This document shows, in pieces, positions 8,307 to 14,641 of a stretch of 18,333 nucleotides of DNA. The notes under the pieces are model-generated. The model saw only the letters and a list, made by a program, of their open reading frames with translations, did no database searches and was not told the origin of the DNA. Within the stretch, counting starts at the first letter, position 1; each line of letters begins with the position of its first letter. Source of the DNA: JAVEVF01 sp034005175 (GTDB lineage Bacteria; Actinomycetota; Coriobacteriia; Anaerosomatales; SLCP01); contig JAVEVF010000030.1 in assembly GCA_034005175.1 (NCBI GenBank), positions 1-18,333 on the forward strand, written 5' to 3'. The translations under genes were made by a program, and so were the position numbers.

Positions 8307-8328
8307 GGGTGTTTCACGTGAAACACCC
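8307..8328. promoter_or_regulatory. parS centromere site 2 in a 22-bp perfect palindrome
   Basis: The core 8310-8325 is a second exact TGTTTCACGTGAAACA. Symmetry extends three bases on each side (GGG/CCC). The centre-to-centre distance from site 1 is 47 bp, about 4.5 helical turns, which puts the two sites on roughly opposite faces of B-form DNA. Two full-consensus sites this close should make a strong ParB loading locus. Confidence 0.95.
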
Positions 8329-8344
8329 CAGTGCCAACCCCTTC

Positions 8345-8374
8345 AGTGTACCCCATCGCTCATGCGGATGTTCT
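8345..8374 (-). promoter_or_regulatory. Weak candidate promoter for rsmG-parAB operon
   Basis: On the minus strand AGAACA (8374-8369) and TACACT (8350-8345) are separated by 18 bp. They match the sigma-70-type -35 at 3 of 6 bases and the -10 at 4 of 6. Transcription would start near 8338 and place both parS sites in the leader. The match is weak and rests on position only. Confidence 0.2.
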
Positions 8375-8721
8375 GATCTCAGCAGACAGGGCTGCGCAAC
8401 GCGCACACCAGTCCTGGGCTCGGTCGAATCGGCACTGCGTTGCATTGCGCTGAAACCGCAATCGCCGACTGCGTTGGGGCGTCAGAGGAGGTCTCGGGCG
8501 TGGGCAGTGCTCGTGCCCGCTTGAGAGAGCCTCCTCGACTGGACGGGCCGCTCTGGCGCCCCCGAATCCACCCCCCGGACGTCTCAGAGTGTCTCAGTCG
8601 CATGCTCAGCAGGTCGGGGATAGCTGCGTCCGCGGCGACTGTGGCCAGATTGACTCCTACTCACACAGATGTGTCTCGTTAGCGGTGAACGTCAATCGTT
8701 GGAAACAGAGTCCCGCGTGAT

Positions 8722-8758
8722 TCTGACAGGAGTCCTTGGCTCATGAACTCTTGTCAGA
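8722..8758 (+). repeat. 12-bp hairpin with 13-nt loop in the rsmG-jag gap
   Basis: Arms 8722-8733 (TCTGACAGGAGT) and 8747-8758 (ACTCTTGTCAGA) pair over 12 positions with a single G-U wobble and leave a 13-nt loop. The wobble would be an A-C mismatch in minus-strand RNA, so a plus-strand transcript folds better. The AGGAG in the left arm is 10 bases from an ATG (8743) that opens an 18-codon frame. I do not call that frame a gene. Confidence 0.35.
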
Positions 8759-9089
8759 GCGGCCGAAAAGCAGCCGAGTTGGCCCCAGACATTTGGTGAC
8801 TGCGCACCACGCGTCGTTCGTGATTCCCTGGGAGCGGCCTGCATGGAATGCCGGCGAGAGCTGCGTGCTCTGGCGCGCGGCTACGGCGCCATGCCCACCT
8901 CACTCTGTGCGCGCAGCACCTACCGCGGCCCGATTTGCACCCCGCGACCGCCGCGTGTCATCATCTGGTTCGACTGCGCCGCCCGAGCACTCACGCTCAG
9001 CGACCCGCGCGCTGCCCCGCTCGGACTCTGGATGTCTCTTCGTCGGAACCGCTCGCTCCGTCCGCGACGCTGCCGGTCGAACCCGTGGA

Positions 9090-9124
9090 GACGAAGAGGG
9101 CGGCCACTGGCCGCCCTCTTCGTC
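9090..9124 (-). terminator. Strong terminator-like hairpin after jag
   Basis: A perfect inverted repeat with 17-bp arms (9090-9106 and 9108-9124) centred on 9107 starts 29 bp beyond the jag stop. It is GC-rich (GGGCGGCC core) with an essentially minimal loop. No T-run follows on either strand, as is common for actinobacterial I-shaped terminators. It most likely ends the rpmH-rnpA-yidD-yidC-jag transcript. It would also act on any antisense plus-strand transcript entering jag. Confidence 0.75.
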
Positions 9125-9153
9125 GTTCACACAAGGTTCCTGTGTGTTGCCAA

Positions 9154-9930
9154 CTACCTTCTCTGCGGTGCTACCACCACCGCCCGGAACGGCTCGTCGC
9201 CTTCACTAGCTGTCACCACGCGCGCGTCGCCGCGCAAACACATGTGGACGACTCGTCTCTCCAGTGCAGACATCGGCCGGAGTTTCACCGGTGCCCTGTC
9301 CCTCACCGCACGGTCGGCGGCCCTGCTGGCGATCTCTTCGAGCTTTACCCTTCTACGATTGCGATACCCTTCGACATCAACCATAACGGGGTAACGAAAG
9401 CCCAGTCGGCGGTTTGTTATGGCCGAAACGAGGACCTGAAGGGAGTCGAGCGTCCGTCCATGGCGCCCGATGAGGAGCCCGAGGTCCTCGGTGCCTACGA
9501 TGTCGAGAATGATCTCGTCTTCATCGCCTTCATACTCCTCGATCTTCGCATCAATGCCGAACGCGTCCAACACCGCTTGGATCACGCTCACTGCCTCGTC
9601 TGCAACCTGATCGAGTTCTTCATCCGAGAGGTTTCCCGCAACCTCCTCGGGCCTGGCCGGGCTCGGCTGACCTTCTTCGTCCTCAGGAGACTCAGCCACC
9701 GGCTCTGATGTTTCAGCCTCTTCTGTCTCTTCGGCAAGCCCGGCGATGAACTCCTCGCGCAGCCAGACGCGCACCCGAGCGTTGCGCTCCGCGCCGAGTC
9801 CGAAGCGCTTCTTGCCGCCGCCCTCCAAGACCTCGTAGCTCACTGCGTCTTGCTGAACGCCCAATTCGCTCAAGGCCGCGTCTAGTGCGTCTTCGACCGT
9901 GGCCCCTTCGGCAACCGTCTCTCGCTTCAT
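9154..9930 (-). CDS. jag: Jag/KhpB RNA-binding protein (Jag-N, KH, R3H domains)
   Basis: 258-residue cytoplasmic RNA-binding protein. Residues 1-57 form the Jag N-terminal domain (ATVEDALDAALSELG; VLEGGGKKRFGLG). Residues 62-110 are an acidic, low-complexity linker. A KH domain covers about 112-188, with the GxxG loop in LLIGRHGRTLDSLQ (152-165). The R3H domain is at about 195-258 (ALERRVVHMCLRG, 222-234). KhpB proteins pair with KhpA and bind many mRNAs and sRNAs in Gram-positive bacteria, with effects on cell elongation. The khpA partner is not in this window. The ATG lies 3 bp after the yidC stop and its GGAG lies inside the yidC end, so the two are coupled. This is the last gene before the terminator hairpin. 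Confidence 0.93.
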   Translation of the reverse strand: MKRETVAEGATVEDALDAALSELGVQQDAVSYEVLEGGGKKRFGLGAERNARVRVWLREEFIAGLAEETEEAETSEPVAESPEDEEGQPSPARPEEVAGNLSDEELDQVADEAVSVIQAVLDAFGIDAKIEEYEGDEDEIILDIVGTEDLGLLIGRHGRTLDSLQVLVSAITNRRLGFRYPVMVDVEGYRNRRRVKLEEIASRAADRAVRDRAPVKLRPMSALERRVVHMCLRGDARVVTASEGDEPFRAVVVAPQRR

Positions 9931-9933
9931 CGA

Positions 9934-10647
9934 CTATGCATCTCCTCTCTGGCGGAGGTACTTAAGCTGAATCTGCTGCTGTGCTATGCCCAGTATGCTG
10001 GAGGTCACCCAGTACACGAGCACCCCCGCGGGGCTGATCCAACCGATGTAGAGCATGAACAGTGACATGATCGCAGCTGTCTGCTTCTGTTGATTCTCCC
10101 CACCCATCAGTAGCTGCGGCAGCAAGATACTCAATCCGAAGAGGATTACTAGCACGCCATAAGCGATGACCGCCGGAAACCCGCTCTCCTGCCACACGTG
10201 CGAGGGAGTGTAGGTGAGATTTGGTAATAATATCCAGAACCGCGCCGCCTGCTCCTGCGCGGCCGCGGGGAGGTCCGCAAGATGCTTCAAGAACAGCCCG
10301 GGCTTCTCGGCCGTGCCCCCCAGCACCTGATAAAGCGCCATGAACACCGGCATCTGCAAGAGGAGCGGCAAACACCCGCCGAAGGGATTGACCTTGTGCT
10401 CCTGGTAGAACTTCAACGTCTCTTCCTGGAGCTTCTCCTTGTCGTCCTTATACTTCCTCTGCAGTTCTTTGATCTTCGGTTGGATGCGCTGCATTTCGTA
10501 CATCGATGTCGTCTGCTTGATTGTGACGGGCATCATCAAGAGCCTGATCGCCACCGTGAGCAGGATGATGGCGACTCCGTAGTCGCCGGTGATGGCATGC
10601 AAGTACTGTAGTCCGGCGAATATCAGTTCCTTGATCGTCTGCCACAC
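9934..10647 (-). CDS. yidC: YidC/Oxa1-family membrane protein insertase
   Basis: 237-residue polytopic membrane protein that inserts other membrane proteins, alone or with SecYEG. It is the short Gram-positive type with no large periplasmic domain. R35 in TVAIRLLMMPVTIKQ corresponds to the conserved arginine of the hydrophilic groove. A charged cytoplasmic hairpin follows (about 50-82, RIQPKIKELQRKYKDDKEK), then PFGGCLPLLLQMPVFMALYQ. Later membrane segments lie at about 155-180 and 195-226 (WISPAGVLVYWVTSSILGIAQQ). The N-terminus lacks a clear signal peptide or lipobox, unlike Bacillus SpoIIIJ. The start is GTG with GGAGGT nine bases upstream. It lies between yidD and jag in the usual order. 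Confidence 0.95.
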   Translation of the reverse strand: MWQTIKELIFAGLQYLHAITGDYGVAIILLTVAIRLLMMPVTIKQTTSMYEMQRIQPKIKELQRKYKDDKEKLQEETLKFYQEHKVNPFGGCLPLLLQMPVFMALYQVLGGTAEKPGLFLKHLADLPAAAQEQAARFWILLPNLTYTPSHVWQESGFPAVIAYGVLVILFGLSILLPQLLMGGENQQKQTAAIMSLFMLYIGWISPAGVLVYWVTSSILGIAQQQIQLKYLRQRGDA

Positions 10648-10669
10648 GACTCGGTGACCTCCTCATTCA

Positions 10670-10685
10670 AGCCGCAGCTGCGGCT
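10670..10685 (-). repeat. 16-bp perfect palindrome in the yidD-yidC gap
   Basis: AGCCGCAGCTGCGGCT is a perfect palindrome 21 bp beyond the yidD stop and 22 bp before the yidC start. In RNA it gives a 6-bp GC-rich stem with an AGCT loop. It may be an RNA processing or partial termination point that tunes yidC against rnpA/yidD. That role is inference. Confidence 0.4.
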
Positions 10686-10706
10686 GGTCAGACGCTAGAT
10701 TGTCCC

Positions 10707-10928
10707 TCATGGCACGGGATCATACCCGCCGGGGTTCCACGGGTGGCAGCGACCGACTCTCTTGATCGCCATCCATCCGCCCCTCAGCAGACCGTATCGC
10801 TGCAACGATGTTATCGCATACGAGGAACATGTTGGTTGGAAACGGCATGTCGCCGGGAATAGAGGCGAGATGAGCTTCTGGTAAGCGCGTACTATCATCA
10901 CGGCCACTCGGCTCGGAAGCGAGATCAC
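10707..10928 (-). CDS. yidD: Membrane protein insertion efficiency factor YidD
   Basis: 73-residue small inner-membrane-associated protein of the YidD (DUF37) family. The family pattern is intact: RAYQKLISPLF, then CRFQPTCSSYAI, then GGWMAIKRVGRCHPW and a C-terminal GGYDPVP. Three conserved cysteines are visible. It assists YidC-dependent insertion, though the mechanism is not well defined. The ATG overlaps the rnpA stop in an ATGA arrangement, so it is translated in step with rnpA. The length is typical. Confidence 0.95.
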   Translation of the reverse strand: MISLPSRVAVMIVRAYQKLISPLFPATCRFQPTCSSYAITSLQRYGLLRGGWMAIKRVGRCHPWNPGGYDPVP

Positions 10929-11260
10929 GGCAGCTCCTCGGCACTCCGAGCGACCCTTCGCATCGCCTCATCGACCGCCGCGACAGGTGCGCCCGCGGTG
11001 CCAGGACGCGCGATGAGCACCAGATCCACTCCCGCCCAGGGACCGCCCGCTCTTTTCAGGGCCGCCCGCAACACTCTCTTCGATCGATTGCGCAAGACAG
11101 CGTTGCCGAGCTTCTTGCCCGCAACGAAAGCGACGCGGCCCTCAAGGCCGCGTCCTGCAGGGGTCTTCCGTATCAGCGCGACTACCGTCTGGTGTGGGAC
11201 TCGAACCCCGTCCCGAAACAGTTCGTCTATCTCACGGCCAGACCGGATCGTGTGCGTCAC
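10925..11260 (-). CDS. rnpA: Ribonuclease P protein component RnpA
   Basis: 111-residue basic protein subunit of RNase P, which removes the 5' leaders of tRNA precursors. The hallmark RNR motif is in GNAVLRNRSKRVLRAA (52-67). The upstream beta-sheet region (RVAFVAGKKLG) and N-terminal REIDELFRDG match the family. The start is GTG with GGAG seven bases upstream; the next in-frame codons upstream contain a stop. It lies 23 bp after rpmH and overlaps yidD by 4 bp, the standard rpmH-rnpA-yidD order. The catalytic RNA (rnpB) is not in this window. Confidence 0.95.
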   Translation of the reverse strand: MTHTIRSGREIDELFRDGVRVPHQTVVALIRKTPAGRGLEGRVAFVAGKKLGNAVLRNRSKRVLRAALKRAGGPWAGVDLVLIARPGTAGAPVAAVDEAMRRVARSAEELP

Positions 11261-11283
11261 GTCACGCTCCGCTCGTCAAAGAA

Positions 11284-11418
11284 TCAGGCGGAGAGGGCCT
11301 CGCGCCCCTTGCGACGCCGAGCGGCAAGTACGCGACGGCCGCCACGCGTAGACATCCGCACGCGAAACCCGTGCGTCTTACTGCGCTTGCGACGGTTTGG
11401 CTGGTATGTTCTCTTCAC
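11284..11418 (-). CDS. rpmH: 50S ribosomal protein L34
   Basis: 44-residue ribosomal protein reading MKRTYQPNRRKRSKTHGF at the start and ending in AARRRKGREALSA. It matches L34 along its whole length. It begins with GTG (11418-11416), with GAGGA about seven bases upstream, and ends with TGA at 11286-11284. It is the first gene of the rpmH-rnpA-yidD-yidC-jag unit and the nearest minus-strand gene to the origin, a position conserved across most bacteria. Confidence 0.97.
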   Translation of the reverse strand: MKRTYQPNRRKRSKTHGFRVRMSTRGGRRVLAARRRKGREALSA

Positions 11419-11464
11419 GGTTGATTCCTCCGATCCAGCTCCCGGACGGGAGCAAAGCCCGACG

Positions 11465-11494
11465 AGTATAGCCGCGACTCAGAGATGGTGTCAA
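11465..11494 (-). promoter_or_regulatory. Near-consensus housekeeping promoter for rpmH operon
   Basis: On the minus strand a perfect TTGACA (11494-11489) is followed after 18 bp by TATACT (11470-11465; 5 of 6 bases). Transcription would begin near 11458, about 40 bp before the rpmH start. The leader contains a small hairpin (GCTCCC 11438-11443 with GGGAGC 11448-11453) just upstream of the ribosome binding site. Confidence 0.8.
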
Positions 11495-11652
11495 CGAAGC
11501 AGCTCACTCGGACCTTCGTGTACGGCTCCGGTTCGCTCAGGGCTGCCACGCAGATTGCGATCGTTCGCTACCAGCGCTGCAATGTAGCGATACGGCTCTT
11601 CTCGGCGACGCGGAAAGTGACAGGTCTCCTCTCCAAAAGGTAGCCCGGAATC

Positions 11653-12196
11653 TGTGGACAGTGTGGAAAACGCAGCATGTATTCTTCTCGTACCTGTGGA
11701 TAACTTGCGGGATTCCATTGTTGCAACTCGGGTCATTTGATAGCATCCGGCTTGCTCGTTGATCTCGGACTGTGTGGTGGCGTTTCCTCAAAATACCTGC
11801 TTAGACCATATGTTCGTCTGAGAAGAGCCCCTGCGATGACCGGTCATGTACTTTCCGCGACACGCGGACAGACCACCCGGTTCCAGTTACATAACACTAT
11901 CCACAAGAGATCCGGGGTTCCGAAAGCTCTTGTCAACAGAAGGGAAAGCGCGCTGGCTTGGCGGAAGCCTCTACGCTGGCAGCTTTAGGGTTTATAGAGG
12001 GTAGTGGTGGAAACCTCTATCCACAGATGTGGAAACCTGTGTGGATAGTCTGAAAAGACCCTCGTCGTGAGGGTGTGTTCGTGGGAAGCGACCGGAAACT
12101 GCCTGGTGGCTACGGCCGTATGCAGGGCAGCAAGGACTCGCGTCCCGTCGGGTGGCTGTTGAGAACAGTGTGGATAACGCCTCGTTCTGTGGAAAG
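11653..12196. other. oriC, upstream part: DnaA-box cluster
   Basis: The region contains nine 9-mers that match the DnaA box TTATCCACA/TGTGGATAA with at most two changes. Perfect: 11695-11703 and 12169-12177. One change: 11662-11670 (TGTGGAAAA), 11897-11905 and 12017-12025 (CTATCCACA), 12040-12048 (TGTGGATAG). Two changes: 11653-11661, 12028-12036 and 12188-12196. Boxes 1 and 2 abut head to tail. Boxes at 12017 and 12040 form an inverted pair around the 12028 box. The whole gap 11419-12209 has no convincing gene. No long AT-rich tract is present here, so unwinding probably occurs elsewhere (see 14642-14713). Confidence 0.85.
11836..11868. repeat. Palindrome and hairpin within oriC
   Basis: ATGACCGGTCAT (11836-11847) is a perfect 12-bp palindrome. 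Six bases later TCCGCG/CGCGGA (11854-11859 and 11863-11868) forms a 6-bp stem with a 3-nt loop. They lie in the box-poor centre of the origin between DnaA boxes at 11703 and 11897. They could bind an origin regulator or nucleoid protein. I recognise no specific known operator. Confidence 0.35.
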
Positions 12197-12209
12197 TGTG
12201 GGGGAGGAC

Positions 12210-13067
12210 GTGAAGAACTTCTTTGTGATGGCTCCGGGGGACACAGTTCGCACAAGCGAGCTCGAGATGATGTCTGCGCCCGCGGTGGACGCTCCTGTGG
12301 TGACCATGCAGCATACGGCTCGGATCGCAGTGTACGACGCGCCGGCTGCTGCGCCGCGCACCGAAGAGGTCACAGGCAGCTGTGAAGTGGACTTCATCGA
12401 GCAGATAGCGTCCAGGGTCTTCGCTTACGCCCGAGACGCGGGGGGAGACATCCCCTACACGGTTATCCGCGAGGTGGCAGAGAACTTCATTCATGCTGAC
12501 TTCTGTGAACCTATAGTATCTATATTGGACAGTGGCCGAACGATCCGTTTTGCTGACCAAGGCCCCGGTATCCTGAACAAGCACAAGGCAGTCCTGCCTG
12601 GATTCACCACGGCAAGAGGGTCGATGAAGTCAGTGATTCGCGGCGTGGGTTCAGGACTGCCCATCGTCAACGATTATCTCGGCTTTTCCGGGGGCTCCCT
12701 CGATATCGATGACAACCTCGGCTATGGGACGGTCGTCACTATCCGGTCATCACGTGAACCAGCCCTCGCGCCGACAGAGACCCCGACCAGCGCACCACTT
12801 ACTCAGAGGACCCAGGAACACGCCCTAGCCAGCCCTCCTGTGTTCCCCTCCCTCACATCACGGCAGATGCAGGTGTTGTCCTTGGTCTTGGAGCTCGGAG
12901 AGGTGGGCCCCACGATTGTGTCCAACGAACTCTCCGTTGCTCTTTCCACCGCCTACCGCGATCTTGCATTTCTCGAGCACAACGGACTCATCGAATCGAA
13001 TACCCTCGGCAAACGAGTCCTCACTGCCGAGGGGTCTGCGTTTCTTGACGGTCTCTTCGCCCAGTAA
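12210..13067 (+). CDS. HATPase (GHKL)-winged-helix protein, first gene before dnaA
   Basis: I do not recognise a named family. The frame is open from 12075, but DnaA boxes at 12169-12196 lie inside it, so I place the start at or after 12210 (GTG behind GGGGGAGGA, though the spacing is tight). ATGs at 12228, 12267 and 12306 are alternatives. Counting from 12210 (285 aa), a Bergerat ATP-binding fold covers about 60-180: N box REVAENFIHADF (88-99), G1 box DQGPGI (116-121), G2 box GVGSGLPIV (145-153), then GYGTVVTI. There is no histidine phosphoacceptor domain. The fold resembles anti-sigma/serine-kinase-type GHKL proteins. A Thr/Pro-rich linker (about 183-213) leads to a winged helix (215-280) with a DeoR-like recognition stretch STAYRDLAFLEHNGLIE. 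The stop is 19 bp before dnaA, so the two are probably cotranscribed. A nucleotide-controlled DNA-binding regulator is inference. Confidence 0.8.
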   Translation: MKNFFVMAPGDTVRTSELEMMSAPAVDAPVVTMQHTARIAVYDAPAAAPRTEEVTGSCEVDFIEQIASRVFAYARDAGGDIPYTVIREVAENFIHADFCEPIVSILDSGRTIRFADQGPGILNKHKAVLPGFTTARGSMKSVIRGVGSGLPIVNDYLGFSGGSLDIDDNLGYGTVVTIRSSREPALAPTETPTSAPLTQRTQEHALASPPVFPSLTSRQMQVLSLVLELGEVGPTIVSNELSVALSTAYRDLAFLEHNGLIESNTLGKRVLTAEGSAFLDGLFAQ

Positions 13068-13086
13068 AAATCTTCCAGGGGGATAG

Positions 13087-14475
13087 ATGCAGGATAGACT
13101 TGATGCACAGAAGGTCTGGTCCGACGTCTTAGGCGTCGTTCGCTCACAGCTCAATACTCCGACTTTCAAGACGTGGTTCGAGCATGCAGATCCTCTTGAG
13201 ATGACTGATGGGTCTCTTGTGGTGGCCGTTCAAAACGACCTCGCCCGGGAGTGGCTCGACTCCCGCTACGCAGGTCTCTTGCGCTCTGCCCTTCATGAGG
13301 TCTTGGGCAAGGAGGCCTCCGTGGTCTTCACTGTCCGTCCTCCTGCGGCCATCTCTGAAGCCGAGGAACCAGCCGTTTCACCTATGATCGACGAGGTAGC
13401 CCCCGTGTTACCTGTCACTCCCGAGCCAAAGAGCGAAGTGGCTGACCTTAACCCTAAGTACACCTTCTCCTCATATGTCATTGGGGCTTCTAATCAGTTC
13501 GCTCATGCCGCGGCGCTCGCTGTAGCTGAAACACCAGGACATGCCTATAACCCCTTGTTCATCTATGGTGGGGTCGGTCTAGGAAAGACCCACCTTCTTC
13601 AGGCAATCGGACACTATGTTCAGTCGAGCTACCCGCACAAGAAGGTGAAGTATGTCTCTACTGAGCAGTTCACGAACGATTTCATCAACTCCATCGGAGA
13701 CCGTGACAAGAAGCGCATCGACGGGTTCCGTCGTCAATACCGGACCAACGACGTTCTCCTTGTGGACGACATCCAGTTCCTGAAAGGCAAAGAGGGAACT
13801 CAGGAGGAGTTCTTTCACACCTTTAACACCTTGCAGCAAGCCGGCAAGCAAGTCGTCCTTTCCTCGGACAGGCCTCCTAAAGACATCGAGAAGCTCGAAG
13901 AGCGGCTGCGCAGCCGGTTCGAGATGGGTCTCATCACAGACATCCAGCCACCAGATCTTGAGACCCGCATAGCCATTCTTCGGCGTAATGTGGCTGTGCA
14001 ACACCTCGATGTCCCCGATGCAGTGCTCTCTTTTATCGCTGATCGCGTTTCTTCCAACATTCGCGAGCTTGAGGGTGCACTGATCAGAGTGGTTGCCTAC
14101 AGCTCTCTCACGAGACAATCCGCCGATATCGATCTCGCGAGAAACGTTCTCAAGGATATCTTCCCTGAGCGCTCGACTCGGCCCATCTCTATCCCGACGA
14201 TTCAAAAGGAGGTCTGCCGGTACTACTCTCTCTCACACTCCGAGCTCGTCGGTAGCAAGCGGTCGCAGTCGATCGTGTTTCCTCGGCAGGTAGCTATGTA
14301 CCTCTCGCGGGAACTCACTGAGATGTCTTTGCCGGCCATCGGCTCTGAGTTCGGCGGAAGAGACCACACAACGGTCATGCACGCTAAGGACAAAATCCGC
14401 AAACTCATAAACGCTGACCGTGAGGTCTATAACCAGGTGCAAGAGCTCACCAACCAGATTCGTCAGAAGAGCTAA
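13087..14475 (+). CDS. dnaA: Chromosomal replication initiator DnaA
   Basis: 462-residue AAA+ ATPase that binds DnaA boxes, opens the origin and recruits DnaB helicase. Domain I is residues 1-80 (WSDVLGVVRSQLNTPTFKTWF). A short acidic, proline-rich domain II spans about 84-120. The AAA+ core has Walker A GGVGLGKTH (161-169), Walker B LLVDDIQFL (224-232) and the arginine-containing RLRSRFEMG (273-281). The DNA-binding domain IV ends with the signature GGRDHTTVMHA (423-433). The ATG follows AGGGGG with a short spacer, 19 bp after the HATPase gene. DnaA boxes upstream of that gene and in the dnaA-dnaN gap suggest autoregulation. Domain II is short compared with Streptomyces DnaA, which argues against that group. 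Confidence 0.98.
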   Translation: MQDRLDAQKVWSDVLGVVRSQLNTPTFKTWFEHADPLEMTDGSLVVAVQNDLAREWLDSRYAGLLRSALHEVLGKEASVVFTVRPPAAISEAEEPAVSPMIDEVAPVLPVTPEPKSEVADLNPKYTFSSYVIGASNQFAHAAALAVAETPGHAYNPLFIYGGVGLGKTHLLQAIGHYVQSSYPHKKVKYVSTEQFTNDFINSIGDRDKKRIDGFRRQYRTNDVLLVDDIQFLKGKEGTQEEFFHTFNTLQQAGKQVVLSSDRPPKDIEKLEERLRSRFEMGLITDIQPPDLETRIAILRRNVAVQHLDVPDAVLSFIADRVSSNIRELEGALIRVVAYSSLTRQSADIDLARNVLKDIFPERSTRPISIPTIQKEVCRYYSLSHSELVGSKRSQSIVFPRQVAMYLSRELTEMSLPAIGSEFGGRDHTTVMHAKDKIRKLINADREVYNQVQELTNQIRQKS

Positions 14476-14483
14476 GTCAGACC

Positions 14484-14504
14484 TGTGGAATATCATGTGG
14501 AAAG
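14484..14504. promoter_or_regulatory. DnaA-box-like pair after dnaA
   Basis: TGTGGAATA (14484-14492) and TGTGGAAAG (14496-14504) are two head-to-tail boxes, each with two changes from TGTGGATAA, beginning 9 bp after the dnaA stop. With the box at 14642 they make up the downstream half of the origin. Confidence 0.55.
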
Positions 14505-14641
14505 ACTCGGGATGGACGGGGGACAACCAGTGACGAGTGTTGATGGTTGTGAATGCCTCTGGAACGTGGGGATAAAGAGATACTCTCGGTACACACCATC
14601 TCAACAATGGACACACTGGCACCAATGAGGGGATATGTGTG

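Larger units (their letters stand above)
8330..9089. other. Gene-free intergenic stretch between rsmG and jag
   Basis: The full gap between rsmG and jag (8243-9153) is 911 bp. Apart from the parS sites at one end and the jag terminator at the other, I found no reading frame with a recognisable domain or convincing start. I see no tRNA cloverleaf and no SRP-RNA or tmRNA signature. The plus-strand frames here are arginine/serine/proline-rich, as expected from GC-rich non-coding DNA, and several continue antisense into jag. One hairpin (8722-8758, listed separately) stands out. In many relatives jag and rsmG are near neighbours, so this may be decayed or regulatory sequence. Confidence 0.5.

Noticed and set aside
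8414..8436. T-loop-like GGTCGAATC suggestive of a tRNA
   Set aside because: The flanking bases do not form the required 5-bp T-stem, and no acceptor, D or anticodon arm could be found around it.
8309..8524. Plus-strand frame beginning MFHVKHPSANPF
   Set aside because: The MFHVKH start is simply the translation of the parS palindrome. It has no ribosome binding site, the rest is Arg/Ser/Ala-rich, and it matches no domain I know.
8650..8678. Plus-strand TTGACT as a promoter -35
   Set aside because: No -10-like hexamer lies 16-18 bp downstream (GTCTCG at 17 bp).
8736..9708. Long plus-strand frames running across the gap into jag (183 and 286 codons, among others)
   Set aside because: They lie antisense to jag for much of their length, pass through the terminator hairpin, and have Arg/Ser/Pro/His-biased composition typical of frames opposite a GC-rich gene.
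11737..11988. 83-codon plus-strand frame inside oriC
   Set aside because: It has no good ribosome binding site, crosses the DnaA box at 11897-11905 and both palindromes, and shows no recognisable domain.
12745..12760. Possible third parS inside the HATPase-wHTH gene (TCACGTGAA core)
   Set aside because: Only about 11 of 16 bases match and the left arm is poor. A CACGTG core can occur by chance, and the other two sites are perfect.
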